The position numbers were made by a program, and so were the translations under genes. From Alphaproteobacteria bacterium (lineage in GTDB: Bacteria > Myxococcota_A > UBA796 > GCA-2862545), in assembly GCA_020632885.1 (NCBI GenBank), contig JACKEQ010000013.1:89003-153002 (forward strand): 64,000 nt of DNA. The letters are read 5' to 3'. Positions 36,788 through 46,195 of this stretch are shown one piece after another; within the stretch, counting starts at the first letter, position 1; each line of letters starts with the position of its first letter. The notes under the pieces were generated by a model. The model was not told where the DNA came from. It searched no databases and saw nothing but the letters and a program-made list of their open reading frames with translations.

Positions 36788-37884
36788 GCCACCACCTCGC
36801 GGTAGATCGCCTCGAGCTCACCCATCATCCGTCCCATCCCGAAGCCCTCGACCACGCGGGCCCTCGCCGCCGCCGCCCGGGACGCGCGCAGACCGTCGTC
36901 CGCGAAGAGCTCCAGCACTGCCGGCGCCAGGTCCAGGGGCCGGTCGCGGTGGACCAGGGTGCCTTCCGTGCCGGTGCGCACGACCTCGTTGATCCCCCCG
37001 ACATCGGTGGTGACGGCGGGGAGCTCGCAGGACATGGCCTCGAGGAGGGCCACCGGAAGCCCCTCGAACTCCGACGACATCACGTAGACGTCCGATGCCG
37101 AGAGCCAGGGCCGGACGTCCTCGATCAGGCCCGGGAGGTGCACGCGTCCCCGCAGATCCAGCGCGTCCACGGCGGCCTCCACCTCGGCGCGCAAGGGACC
37201 GTCGCCCACCAGGAAGAAGTGCGCCCGATCGTCCGCATCGAGAACGGCCCGCGCCACCTCGAGCCACGTCGTGAGCCGCTTCTGCGTCCGGAACACCGCC
37301 ACGGTCGACATCACCCGCGCGTCCTCGGGCACGCCCAGGGAAGCCCGGACGGCGGCCCCGGCGTCGCCGTCCTTGCGGAACCGCTCGGTGGCGACGCCGT
37401 TCTGGACGACCTGCACGGGCACGTGGTGGCCGATGTGCTCGTGGATGGAGCGCGCCACGTCCTCCGAGCACGCGACCACCCGCCGCTGCATGCCCCAGGT
37501 GGCCTTGTTCGCGAGGAACGTGGCCTTGTGGTACCGGGGCTGGAGGTTGTGCTCGGTGTAGACGACCGGGATGCCGGTGATCCGTCCCACCAGGCGCCCC
37601 ACGACGCCAGCGAGCGGCATGTGGCAGTGGATGACGTCCGCCCCGAAGGCCCGGACCTCCTTCGCCACGCGCGGGACCCGCGTGAGCAGGCGCCGGTTGC
37701 TGCCCGCCTGGAAGCACGTCACGGGTGCTCCCTGGTCGCGGATGGCCTGCACGAGGGCATCCTTGTGAGGGAAGAAGTAGCCCACAGCGTACTCCATCCC
37801 GGGCCCCGCCTCGCGGAACCCTTCGGGGAGCAGCATCTCGGCGCCACCGCGCCCGAGGCTCTTGATGAGGTGATACACGCGCAT
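36784..37884 (-). CDS. Glycosyltransferase family 4 protein
   Basis: 366 residues with a standard GT-B two-lobe fold. VYHLIKSLGRGGAEMLLPE at the N-terminus, DVIHCHMPLAGVVGR near 90 and the donor-binding lobe with SSEFEGLPVALLEAM near 270 (the EX7E motif) define GT4. It is predicted cytoplasmic and should transfer a sugar to the lipid-linked repeat unit. It is divergent from the large double glycosyltransferase by 28 bases, so their promoters must lie inside or very near the coding ends. Confidence 0.9.
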   Translation of the reverse strand: MRVYHLIKSLGRGGAEMLLPEGFREAGPGMEYAVGYFFPHKDALVQAIRDQGAPVTCFQAGSNRRLLTRVPRVAKEVRAFGADVIHCHMPLAGVVGRLVGRITGIPVVYTEHNLQPRYHKATFLANKATWGMQRRVVACSEDVARSIHEHIGHHVPVQVVQNGVATERFRKDGDAGAAVRASLGVPEDARVMSTVAVFRTQKRLTTWLEVARAVLDADDRAHFFLVGDGPLRAEVEAAVDALDLRGRVHLPGLIEDVRPWLSASDVYVMSSEFEGLPVALLEAMSCELPAVTTDVGGINEVVRTGTEGTLVHRDRPLDLAPAVLELFADDGLRASRAAAARARVVEGFGMGRMMGELEAIYREVVA

Positions 37885-37912
37885 CGCTGACGCCTAACCC
37901 GAGGTCTCCACC

Positions 37913-40156
37913 GTGCCCCGCCCCCGCCTGGTGTACGTCACCACCCTCCCCGTCACGCCCGCCCTGCTCCTCCGTGGCCAGCTCGCGCACCTCCGCCGCG
38001 AGGGCTTCGACGTCCACGTCGTGTGCAGCCCGGGCCCCGAGCTCGACGTGGTGGCCGAGCGCGAGGGCGTGACCGTGCATCCCGTGCCCATCCCGCGGGA
38101 GATCGAGCCTGCCGGCGATGCGGTCGCTCTGGCGAGGTTGATCCGTCTCTTCCGTCAGCTGCGACCCGACATCGTGAACGCCAGCACCCCCAAGGGCGGC
38201 CTGCTCGGCATGCTCGCTGCCCGCGCCTGCGCGGTACCCGTCCGCATCTACCTGCTGCGGGGTCTGCGGCTCGAGACCACCGAGGGTGGCCTCCGTGCTG
38301 CGCTCGAGCGCACCGAGAGGCTCGCGGCCGCCTGCGCCCACCGCGTGGTCTGCGTCAGCCACTCCCTCCTCGAACAGTTCACCCCCGCCTACGCCCCACC
38401 CGAGAAGTGCGTGGTGTTGGGCGGCGGCTCCTCCAACGGCGTGTCCCCCGAGCGGTTCGCACCCACGCCTGAGCGCGATGCCGCCGCCGCCGACCTCCGC
38501 GCGCGCCTCGGCCTCCGCGACGCGTTCACCGTGGGGTTCGCGGGCCGCATGGTCGAGGACAAGGGCATCACGCCGCTACTCGATGCCTTCGCCGTCGTCC
38601 GCGAGCAGGTGGACTCCCAGCTCCTCCTGGTGGGTGACGACCTGGCGGGCGACCGGGTGGACCCCGCCATCCGCGAGCGCGTGTCCGGCGACCCCTCGAT
38701 CCGCGTGCTCCCCCGCATGGACGAGCTCGGCCCGTTCTACGCCCTGCTCGACGTGCTCGCCTTCCCATCCCTCCGCGAAGGGTTCCCGAACGTGCCGATC
38801 GAGGCGTCCATGGCGGGGATCCCCGTCGTGGGCTTCGCCGCCACGGGCGTGCGGGACGCGGTGGTCGACGGGGAGACCGGCACCCTCGTCCCCGTCGGCG
38901 ACGCGCCGGCGCTCGCGGAAGCCCTGCTCACCTACGCCCACGACCCGGAGCTCGGACCCGCGCGCGGGAAGGCCGGCCACGAGCGGGCGGTGCGAGAGTT
39001 CGCGCCAGAGGCCGTCTGGAGCCGCTGGACGGCGCTCTACCGCGACATGCTCGCAGCGTCGGGCGGTCCGGCCCCAGAGCGTCCCCTGGTGCTCCACGTG
39101 CTGCCCTACGACCTGGCGCGCGGGGCTCAGGTGTACGCGCGGGCCCTGCGCGACGCCCTGGACACCCCGGAGGTCAGGCACGAGACCGTCACGCTCTTCG
39201 ACGGCGAGCCCGGCATCCTGGACCCCGACCACACCCTCGGCGTGCCCCGTCAGCCCCTCCGCCGCTTCGGCTACGACCCCAGGGCCAGCGCCCGTCTCGG
39301 CGAGCTCGTCGAGGCCCTGGACCCCGTGGTGCTCGTCACCCACGGCGCCGAGCCCCTGAAGTACACCCTGCCCATCGCCAACGGGCGGCCCGTCGTGCAC
39401 TACCGCATCGGGATCTCCGCGGTGCGCTCGGGTCCCCGCCTCGAGCTGCTCGCGCTCCAGCACCGCGCGGCGGACGTCGTCTGCGGGGTCAGCCGCGAGA
39501 CGCTCGAGGAGGCCGTGGAGCTCTTCGGGGTGCACCCCGACCGCTGCGTGCTCATCCCGAACGGCCGCGACCCCGAGCGCTACCGGCCCGCACCGAAGGC
39601 CGAGGGTCCCCCCCTCCTGGTGTTCCTCGGTGCCTTCGCGCCCACGAAGCGCCCCGAGCTGTTCCTGGACGTGGTGGAGGCCCTGAAGGCCCGCGGTCTG
39701 GACTTCCAGGCCGAGATGATCGGCGATGGCGCCCACTTCGCGGAGCTCGAGCCGCGCGGTCGCGCCCTGGGTGTCGCGATGCTCGGCAGGCGCGAGGACG
39801 TGCCGGACCTCCTTCCCCGCGCCACGGTGTTCCTGTTCACCTCCGTGCCCGAGGGTGAGGGCATGCCGGGCGTGTTCATCGAGGCCGGCCTCTGCGGGGT
39901 GGCCACGGTGGCCACACAGGTCCCCGGGGCCACCACCGTGATCGAGGACGGTGTGACCGGCTTCGTCGTGCCTCCCGACGATCGCCGGGCCCTGATCGAC
40001 CGGGTGGCCGAGCTCCTGGCGGACCCCGCGCGTGCCCGCGCCATGGGCGAGGCCGCCGTGGCACGTTGTCGGGAGGGCTTCACGCTCGAGGTCGGGTTCG
40101 CCCGCTGGAACGACGTCCTCGCCACCCAGCTCCGGAGGCTCCATGGGGCTGCGTGA
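37913..40156 (+). CDS. Fused double glycosyltransferase (two GT4 domains)
   Basis: 747 residues, about twice the usual size. Residues 1-380 are one GT4 enzyme (GQLAHLRREGFDVHVVCS; EX7E region SLREGFPNVPIEASMAG) and residues about 390-747 a second one (LVLHVLPYDLARGAQVYA; EX7E region EGEGMPGVFIEAGLCG). Both keep the acidic donor-site residues, so both may be active and add successive sugars. The GTG at 37913 is the only start that keeps the full first domain. The polysaccharide deacetylase gene starts 14 bases before its end. Confidence 0.88.
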   Translation: MPRPRLVYVTTLPVTPALLLRGQLAHLRREGFDVHVVCSPGPELDVVAEREGVTVHPVPIPREIEPAGDAVALARLIRLFRQLRPDIVNASTPKGGLLGMLAARACAVPVRIYLLRGLRLETTEGGLRAALERTERLAAACAHRVVCVSHSLLEQFTPAYAPPEKCVVLGGGSSNGVSPERFAPTPERDAAAADLRARLGLRDAFTVGFAGRMVEDKGITPLLDAFAVVREQVDSQLLLVGDDLAGDRVDPAIRERVSGDPSIRVLPRMDELGPFYALLDVLAFPSLREGFPNVPIEASMAGIPVVGFAATGVRDAVVDGETGTLVPVGDAPALAEALLTYAHDPELGPARGKAGHERAVREFAPEAVWSRWTALYRDMLAASGGPAPERPLVLHVLPYDLARGAQVYARALRDALDTPEVRHETVTLFDGEPGILDPDHTLGVPRQPLRRFGYDPRASARLGELVEALDPVVLVTHGAEPLKYTLPIANGRPVVHYRIGISAVRSGPRLELLALQHRAADVVCGVSRETLEEAVELFGVHPDRCVLIPNGRDPERYRPAPKAEGPPLLVFLGAFAPTKRPELFLDVVEALKARGLDFQAEMIGDGAHFAELEPRGRALGVAMLGRREDVPDLLPRATVFLFTSVPEGEGMPGVFIEAGLCGVATVATQVPGATTVIEDGVTGFVVPPDDRRALIDRVAELLADPARARAMGEAAVARCREGFTLEVGFARWNDVLATQLRRLHGAA

Positions 40157-40904
40157 GCCGATCCGGGCCCTCCAGGACCTCCTGCCCCCCGCCCGCCGTG
40201 GCGCCTGCGTGCTCGCCTACCACCTCGTGGAGGGCGGCACCGGTGGGGTCGTGGATCTCCCGCTCCAGACGTTCCTCACGCAGCTCGAGGTCCTCCAGCG
40301 GGCCTACAGGGTGGTCGCGCTGCACGACGTCGACCCGGACGGCGACCCGCGCCAGGTCGTGCTCACCTTCGACGACGCGTACGCGAATTTCTACGACGTG
40401 GTCTGGCCGGAGCTCAGGGCCCGCGGGCTGCCCGCCACCCTCTACGTGCCCGTCGGGTTCGTCGACGGTGGACCCGCGCCCATCCGCGGCACGACCGCCA
40501 CGGCGTGCACCTGGGAGCAGCTCGCCTCGATGGCCGCCGAGGGGCTCGACATCGGCTCGCACACCGTGAGCCATCCTGATGTCGGGACCCTCGACGCCGC
40601 CGGCCTGGAAGCGGAGATCGCCGGCAGCCGGACCACCCTCGAGGCGCGGCTCGGTGTTCCCGTGCGTAGCTTCTGCTACCCGCGGGCCCTCGTCCATGCC
40701 CGCGCCGAGGCCGTGGTCGCGCGGACCTACGCCACGGCCACGGTCGGCGGTGGATCACGCTACACCTCGCGCACCGACCCGCACACCATCGAGCGGGTGT
40801 CCATCCGGTCCGACCACGACCTCGCGACGTTCGCGGCCATCCTCCGAAGCCGCTACTGGATCGAGGAGGGCTTCGCGGACGTGGTCCGCCAGCTGCGCCG
40901 CTGA
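40143..40904 (+). CDS. Polysaccharide deacetylase (NodB/CE4 family)
   Basis: 253 residues from the ATG at 40143, overlapping the upstream glycosyltransferase. LTFDDAYANFYDVVWPEL near 76 carries the catalytic Asp pair and HTVSHPDVGTLD near 140 the two metal-binding His. RSFCYPRA near 177 is the third CE4 motif. No signal peptide is seen, so it may act on a cytoplasmic lipid-linked or nucleotide-sugar substrate. It removes N- or O-acetyl groups from a sugar of the polymer by family knowledge. Confidence 0.87.
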   Translation: MGLREPIRALQDLLPPARRGACVLAYHLVEGGTGGVVDLPLQTFLTQLEVLQRAYRVVALHDVDPDGDPRQVVLTFDDAYANFYDVVWPELRARGLPATLYVPVGFVDGGPAPIRGTTATACTWEQLASMAAEGLDIGSHTVSHPDVGTLDAAGLEAEIAGSRTTLEARLGVPVRSFCYPRALVHARAEAVVARTYATATVGGGSRYTSRTDPHTIERVSIRSDHDLATFAAILRSRYWIEEGFADVVRQLRR

Positions 40905-40910
40905 GACCCG

Positions 40911-43307
40911 TCAGTCCTGGGGTTTCTCGGCTTTGCAGGCATCCATGGCTCCCTGGGCCTTCTTCCGGGTACGCTTCTTGTCCAGCATCCCGGAGCCCTG
41001 GATGGTCGCGGCACACGCGGCCGTCTGACGCAGGCTCGCGTGCATCGACGCCTTCAGCAGGAAGGTCGCGTCGTTGAAGAGCTCACCACGCGCACGGGCC
41101 CGCTCCAGCTCGAGAAGCGCGGCTTCCGCCCCCTTCGCGCGCTCCAGGCAGAGCGCAGCGTGGTACCGGGCGTCCGGGTCGTCCTGCGCCAGGGCCTCCC
41201 AGGCCTCCCAGGCCTCATCCCAGAGCTCGAGGCGCTCCAGGATCCGGGCCTGCTCGGCGCGGAACTCACGGTCCGTGGGATGGGCCTGCACAGCGCGGTC
41301 CAGGTAGTCGCGGGCCGCGCCGACGTCCGTGTCGATGAGCAGGCGTGCGTACTGGACGTCGAAGAGGTCGGGGTTCCGCCGGTACACATTGTCGTAGACC
41401 AGGATCGCGGCCTCGGGATCGCGCAGGACGAGGAACCGCGCCAGCGCCAGCTGGTTCTTGAGTGGTGCGTTCTGCAGTGCATCGGCCCAGTACACACCCA
41501 CGGGGAGAGCCTCCCATGCCGGCTTCAGCCCTTTCATGGAGCCCTCGAGCAGCACATCCTTCCATGCCTCGTGGGCGCGCTCCGGCGCTACCTGTTGGTA
41601 GACCTCCGCGCGGATGGTCCAGACCCGATGGTCCGACGGGCCGAGGGTGACCGCCCGATCCGCGAAAGCGATGGCCTCCTCCGCGCGCCCGACGGCCGCC
41701 ATCCCCCGCGCCGCGACGGCCTGCACCGACGCCCTGTGTTTGTGGCGCTCCGCCATCTCGCGAAGCGTCGCAGCGGCTTCGTCCCGCTGGCCGGTGCGAC
41801 CCTGCTCCAGCGCACGCTCCAGGGCGATCTCCGGAGTGGAGGGGGCATAGCGCTTCAGGGTGGCCAGCGCCTCGGAGTGCTGGATCGTCCCCCTGGGCGA
41901 CTCGTGCACGACGTCCAGGGCCTCGCTCACCACCCGGTTGCGGAGGTCCCAGACGGCCGACCCGACCTGGAGCAGCGCGAGCGCGGCCGCCATGCCACGG
42001 AAGAGTACCATCGGGACGTGGCGCTGCACGTCGTAGAGCGCGCTCCGCCAGGCCAGCGCGGCGCCGGCCAGCATCAGGAGCGCGGGGATGTGGAACGGGA
42101 AGTCGAGCACGGCGTGGAGGCCGACACCCAGCACCGCGAGGAGCGCATACCGCCCGCCAGCCCCGCGGCGTCGGGGGTGGGGCCAGAGGAGCACGATCGC
42201 GACCCCACCGGCCGCCAGGCCGACCAGGCCGGTCTCGGCGAGCCACTCGAGCCAGTCGTTGTGCGCGTGGTTCCACGACTCGAAGGTGGTGTCGCGCCGG
42301 TAGGGCCGGAGAGCCTCCTCGTAGGTGCCCACACCCGTGCCGAACAGCCAGTGGTCCGCCCACATCCGGACGGTGGCCCACCACGTCGGGATCCTCCCGT
42401 GCAGCGAGACGCGGTCGCCCGCGCTGCGCGCCATGTCGTAGACCGTCATCGCTCCGAGCGCCCCGATGCCACCGAGCGCCAGCACCCAGAGCGGGAGGCC
42501 CCGCTCGTGGCGCAGGAGGAGCGCGAAGATGACGAGCATCGCGAGCAGGGGACCCGACGAGCCGGTCCAGACGACCATCCCCACGCATGCGCAAGCCATG
42601 AGCGCGCCGATCCAGGTGGGGATCTCGCCCGGCCGCCTCGAGAGCGCCCGGCCTGCGAGGAACGGGAACACCATCACCATGAGCGACCCGAAGTGGTTCG
42701 GGTTCACGAAGGGTGCGAAGAAGGGCAATTGCGTGTGGATCCGCGTGCCCATCCAGACGCGGGTGTTCTGGAGCACGGTGATGGCCGCCAGCAGCATCGC
42801 GCAGCCGGCCAGCCCGTAGACCGCGTACCAGCCGTAGCTCCGCGCCCGGCTCCGGCCCGACCAGGTGGCCACCACGAACACCGTGCCCGCCGCGAGCAGG
42901 AGGTCCCCCACGCCCGAGAGTGTGGCTCCCGGATCCAGTGAGCTCAGCACGTGGTACTCGCCGCGCGCCGACCATCCCGGAGCCACGAGCCCGCGCAGGA
43001 AGGCCGGGATGGGCAGGAGGCCTGTGCAGGCTGCGAGGGCGAGGACCAGGACCGCGGAGGTGACCCTGACCGCCTGACCTCCCGACCGCACGAACTCCGC
43101 GGGCATCACCACGCACGCCAGCAACCCCACGGCCAGGACGAGATGGGTGGCCACCCTGGCGGCATCCGTCACCCCACCGAACCAGATCAGCGCCACGAGC
43201 AGGGACAGAGCCGTGGAGGCGGTGAGGACCAGCTCGGCGACCGAGCGACGGCGGCGGCGGCGGCGGCGGTCCGGCGGGCTACTTGGCGGCGGATTCGGTG
43301 TCGTCAT
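40911..43307 (-). CDS. Wzy/O-antigen-ligase-like polymerase with TPR domain
   Basis: About 798 residues; the ATG at 43307 is used, and a GTG at 43316 is possible. After a basic run (DRRRRRRRRS) come about 11 membrane helices (20-460). HAHNDWLEWLAETGLVG near 365 is the Wzy_C / O-antigen ligase signature loop. The C-terminal 320 residues are TPR-like helices, probably periplasmic. By context it is the best candidate for the polymerase that joins repeat units. The start lies inside the 3' end of the Wzc-like gene (a 29-base overlap), so the two are coupled. Confidence 0.85.
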   Translation of the reverse strand: MTTPNPPPSSPPDRRRRRRRRSVAELVLTASTALSLLVALIWFGGVTDAARVATHLVLAVGLLACVVMPAEFVRSGGQAVRVTSAVLVLALAACTGLLPIPAFLRGLVAPGWSARGEYHVLSSLDPGATLSGVGDLLLAAGTVFVVATWSGRSRARSYGWYAVYGLAGCAMLLAAITVLQNTRVWMGTRIHTQLPFFAPFVNPNHFGSLMVMVFPFLAGRALSRRPGEIPTWIGALMACACVGMVVWTGSSGPLLAMLVIFALLLRHERGLPLWVLALGGIGALGAMTVYDMARSAGDRVSLHGRIPTWWATVRMWADHWLFGTGVGTYEEALRPYRRDTTFESWNHAHNDWLEWLAETGLVGLAAGGVAIVLLWPHPRRRGAGGRYALLAVLGVGLHAVLDFPFHIPALLMLAGAALAWRSALYDVQRHVPMVLFRGMAAALALLQVGSAVWDLRNRVVSEALDVVHESPRGTIQHSEALATLKRYAPSTPEIALERALEQGRTGQRDEAAATLREMAERHKHRASVQAVAARGMAAVGRAEEAIAFADRAVTLGPSDHRVWTIRAEVYQQVAPERAHEAWKDVLLEGSMKGLKPAWEALPVGVYWADALQNAPLKNQLALARFLVLRDPEAAILVYDNVYRRNPDLFDVQYARLLIDTDVGAARDYLDRAVQAHPTDREFRAEQARILERLELWDEAWEAWEALAQDDPDARYHAALCLERAKGAEAALLELERARARGELFNDATFLLKASMHASLRQTAACAATIQGSGMLDKKRTRKKAQGAMDACKAEKPQD

Positions 43308-45435
43308 CTTCGTCACCGGGCTCGTTGCCGTACGTGTAGCCGTTGCCGTACCCGTACCCGTACCCGTACCCGTACCCGTAGTAGGAATACGTGTTCCTAC
43401 GCCGCAGATCGACGCTGTTGATGATCACGCCGAGCACGTTGGCGTTCACCTGCCGCAGCCCGCGGAGCGCCTCCCGGATGACGAACCGGGAGGTCGCGCG
43501 CTCCTTGGCCACCAGGATGACGGCCTCCATGTGCCGGGAGATCAGGCGGGCATCGGAGAGGATGACGGACGGCGGGGTGTCGACGAGCACCATGTCGAAG
43601 GTCCGATCGAGCTCCTCGATGAGCTTCGCGAACGCCGACGAGGTGAGGAGCTCGTTGGGGCGATCGTAGGCCTTGCCCGCCGGGAGGTAGAAGAGGTTCT
43701 TCACGTGCGTGGGACGCACGGCCTCCTCGGGGGTGGCCTCGCCGACCAGACAGGTAGCCAGGCCGGGAACGCGCTCGTCGCCGAACACCTTGTGCACACG
43801 GGGACGGCGCATGTCCGCATCCACCACCACGATCCGCCGGCCGAGGCTCGCGTAGGCGATGGCCAGACGGATGGTCGTGCTGGTCTTGCCTTCGCTCGAC
43901 AGAGCGCTCGTGAGCATGATCCGTCTCGGCGACTGACCGGAGGGACTCAGCTCGAGAACCGTGCGGATGGCCCGGATGGACTCTGCGACGGTGGACTTGG
44001 GATTGGCCACCGTGTAGAGCGTGCGATCCGCCTCCTGCATGTTCTCCTTCACGCGCGGCACGATGCCCAACAGGCGCGCCCGGAGGTAGGTCGTGACGTC
44101 GAGGGGCGACGACACGGTGTCGTCGAGCCACTCACGCAGGAAGGCGAGCCCGAGGCCGAGGCCGAGGCCGACCGCGATGCCGACGAGGGCGTTCTGCAGC
44201 ACGTTGGGCGAGGTGGGCCGCGGGTTGGGGCGGGCGTCCTCGATGATGCGCACGTTGTTGAGCTGCGTCTTGGACTGCAGCTCGAGCTCCGCATCCCGGA
44301 GCGTCATGCGCTTGTAGAAGTCCTTCGCGTTCTGGAGGTCGAGCTTCTTCTTCTCGTAGTCGTCACGCTTGCCCTGGACTTCCAGGAGCTCCTCGTTGCC
44401 GGCCCGGATGGCGTCCTGCAGGTCGAGCTCACGATCGGTCAGGAGCTTCAGCTTGGCGCGCTCGGCGGCCAACGCACGCTCGATCTCCATGCGGAGCTGG
44501 TTCTCGGCGATCTTGACCCGCCCTTCGGCGTCCTTGTAGCCCGGCCACTTCGGGCCGAAGGTCTCGCGGGTGTGAGCGAACTCGAGGACCGCGGTGGCGT
44601 AGGCCTGCGCCTGGGCCTGCACCGCGCTGTCGGTCTCGTAGGCCCGCGAGAGCTCCTCGAAGTGGCCGAGGCGAAGCTGCTGCTCGTGCATCCGGACCAT
44701 GGTCTCGGCCTGCACCTTCTCCGTGTTGGCCTGACCGTAGGCCTGCTTCAGGCTGGACATCCGCGCGGAGAGCGAGGTCTCCTGCTCCTCCACGTCCGCG
44801 ATGTCGAAGGCCCGCTGGTACTCGCGCAGCTCGGCGCTCGCGTCGCTGATCTTCTCGTCGTACTCGGCCATCCGCCCGACGAGCCACTCGCTCGCGTCGT
44901 TGGCGGCGTCGGTCGCGACATTGGAGGACTCGTCGCGCAGGGTCTTCGCCATGAAGTTGGCGAGGGACGCCGAGAGCTCGGGGTCCTTCGTGGTGACGAC
45001 GATATCGACGAGCTCGGTGCCCGCGCGCGGGACGTAGTTCACAGCCCGCGTGAGCAGGGCGATGCCCGCAGCGTCGGCCTTCACACCGTCACCCTTCTGG
45101 AGCTTCTCGTACTCCTGGAGCACCCTCCGCTTGGTGCTGCTGGACCTGAGGATCGCCACCTGCGTCTTCAGGTAGGTCGGGCGCTGCCAGTCCGTGACGC
45201 CCTCCTCCATCTGCTCGCCGAGCTCCATCTCGAGTGTGCGGCGGGTGGTGAGGTGTACGGTGGCGGTGGAGGTGTAGTAGCGGGTGGCGATGCTGGTCCA
45301 CACCGCGGAGGCGGCGACGCAGGCAACGAGGGAAGCGAGGATCACCCACCGCTGCATCCGGAGGATGGCCCAGAGGTCGCCGAGGTTGAACCTCTCGCCC
45401 TCCTCCTCGATCTCCTCGACGACCACCTCATCCAT
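43279..45435 (-). CDS. Wzc-like polysaccharide co-polymerase / bacterial tyrosine kinase
   Basis: 718 residues from the ATG at 45435. The Wzz chain-length domain (membrane helices near 35 and 425) encloses a long periplasmic coiled coil (about 170-400). The cytoplasmic BY-kinase domain has Walker A SSEGKTSTT near 513, Walker A' VVVDADMRRP near 532 and Walker B MVLVDTPPS near 615. The C-terminal tail (from about 685) has at least nine tyrosines, mostly in YG dipeptides. It controls chain length and export and is regulated by tyrosine phosphorylation of that tail. No Wzb-type phosphatase is seen nearby. Confidence 0.93.
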   Translation of the reverse strand: MDEVVVEEIEEEGERFNLGDLWAILRMQRWVILASLVACVAASAVWTSIATRYYTSTATVHLTTRRTLEMELGEQMEEGVTDWQRPTYLKTQVAILRSSSTKRRVLQEYEKLQKGDGVKADAAGIALLTRAVNYVPRAGTELVDIVVTTKDPELSASLANFMAKTLRDESSNVATDAANDASEWLVGRMAEYDEKISDASAELREYQRAFDIADVEEQETSLSARMSSLKQAYGQANTEKVQAETMVRMHEQQLRLGHFEELSRAYETDSAVQAQAQAYATAVLEFAHTRETFGPKWPGYKDAEGRVKIAENQLRMEIERALAAERAKLKLLTDRELDLQDAIRAGNEELLEVQGKRDDYEKKKLDLQNAKDFYKRMTLRDAELELQSKTQLNNVRIIEDARPNPRPTSPNVLQNALVGIAVGLGLGLGLAFLREWLDDTVSSPLDVTTYLRARLLGIVPRVKENMQEADRTLYTVANPKSTVAESIRAIRTVLELSPSGQSPRRIMLTSALSSEGKTSTTIRLAIAYASLGRRIVVVDADMRRPRVHKVFGDERVPGLATCLVGEATPEEAVRPTHVKNLFYLPAGKAYDRPNELLTSSAFAKLIEELDRTFDMVLVDTPPSVILSDARLISRHMEAVILVAKERATSRFVIREALRGLRQVNANVLGVIINSVDLRRRNTYSYYGYGYGYGYGYGNGYTYGNEPGDEDDDTESAAK
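43345..43380 (-). repeat. Hexanucleotide tandem repeat encoding the YG tail
   Basis: The plus strand reads CCCGTA five times in a row at 43351-43380, preceded by one GCCGTA variant. On the coding strand the unit TACGGG encodes Tyr-Gly in the C-terminal tail of the tyrosine kinase. Since the unit is six bases, gain or loss of copies keeps the frame and changes only the number of phosphorylatable tyrosines. Confidence 0.85.
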
Positions 45436-45482
45436 GGGAACTCCACAGGGCCTGGGGCCCGAACCGGGCACCTAATCCATTT

Positions 45483-45509
45483 GCCCAGCCCCGCAAAGCG
45501 CGGCTGGGC
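45483..45509. promoter_or_regulatory. Hairpin / operator-like inverted repeat between divergent genes
   Basis: GCCCAGCC (45483-45490) pairs with GGCTGGGC (45502-45509). After one C-C mismatch a 3-bp inner stem closes an AAA loop. It lies in the 128-base divergent interval between the Wzc-like kinase (start 45435) and the sugar transferase (start 45564), 48 bases from one start and 55 from the other. It may bind a regulator of both genes or act in a leader RNA. Confidence 0.4.
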
Positions 45510-45563
45510 GCGGGCCTGTGGCAACGTGCGGGGGCGGCGTTACATCCCGCGACCGGAGGACGG

Positions 45564-46187
45564 ATGCGACAGCGGGGCATTCGGCGGGCGATCAAGCGCT
45601 CGCTCGACGTGGGGTTCGCGGGAGCCGGCCTGTGCGCGGCCGCGCCGGTCATCGGCGCCACCGCTGCCGCCGTGTGGGCGTCCATGGGTCGACCCGTGCT
45701 GTTCACCCAGGAGCGGGTCGGTGAGGGCGAACGGGTCTTCCGGATCTACAAGTTCCGGAGCATGCGCGACCCGCGCGACCCCTCCGCCCCCGAGCCCGAC
45801 CACGAGCGCATCACCCGGGTGGGCGCCTTCCTGCGCAGCACGAGCCTCGACGAGCTCCCCCAGCTCCTCAACATCCTGAAGGGCGACATGAGCCTGGTGG
45901 GCCCCCGGCCGCTGCTCGTGCGCTACATCCCACGGTACGACGCCCGCCAGCGCCGACGTCACGAGGTGCTGCCCGGTCTCACGGGCTGGGCGCAGGTGAA
46001 CGGGCGCAACGCGTCGTCCTGGGAAGAGAAGTTCGAGAACGACGTCTGGTACGTCGAGCACTGGTCCCTCGCCCTCGACGTCCGTATCCTCGCCCGCACG
46101 GTCCTCACCGTGGTCAAGCGCGACGGTGTGAGCGCTGAGGCCCACGTCACGATGCCCGAGTTCATGGGCAGCCCCACCCCCGCCTGA
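45564..46187 (+). CDS. Priming sugar-1-phosphate transferase (bacterial sugar transferase family)
   Basis: 207 residues, the short form with one hydrophobic N-terminal segment (LDVGFAGAGLCAAAPVIG). The conserved core is complete: KFRSMRD near 57, LRSTSLDELPQLLNILKGD near 88, SLVGPRP near 111 and PGLTGWAQVNGRN near 137. It starts repeat-unit synthesis by moving a sugar phosphate from UDP-sugar to undecaprenyl phosphate. GGAGG precedes the ATG. The DegT aminotransferase follows after 8 bases. Confidence 0.92.
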   Translation: MRQRGIRRAIKRSLDVGFAGAGLCAAAPVIGATAAAVWASMGRPVLFTQERVGEGERVFRIYKFRSMRDPRDPSAPEPDHERITRVGAFLRSTSLDELPQLLNILKGDMSLVGPRPLLVRYIPRYDARQRRRHEVLPGLTGWAQVNGRNASSWEEKFENDVWYVEHWSLALDVRILARTVLTVVKRDGVSAEAHVTMPEFMGSPTPA

Positions 46188-46195
46188 GGCCCCCG

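Noticed and set aside
43345..43380. Short tandem repeat considered as a CRISPR-like array
   Set aside because: The units are six bases with no spacers and are in frame inside a coding region.
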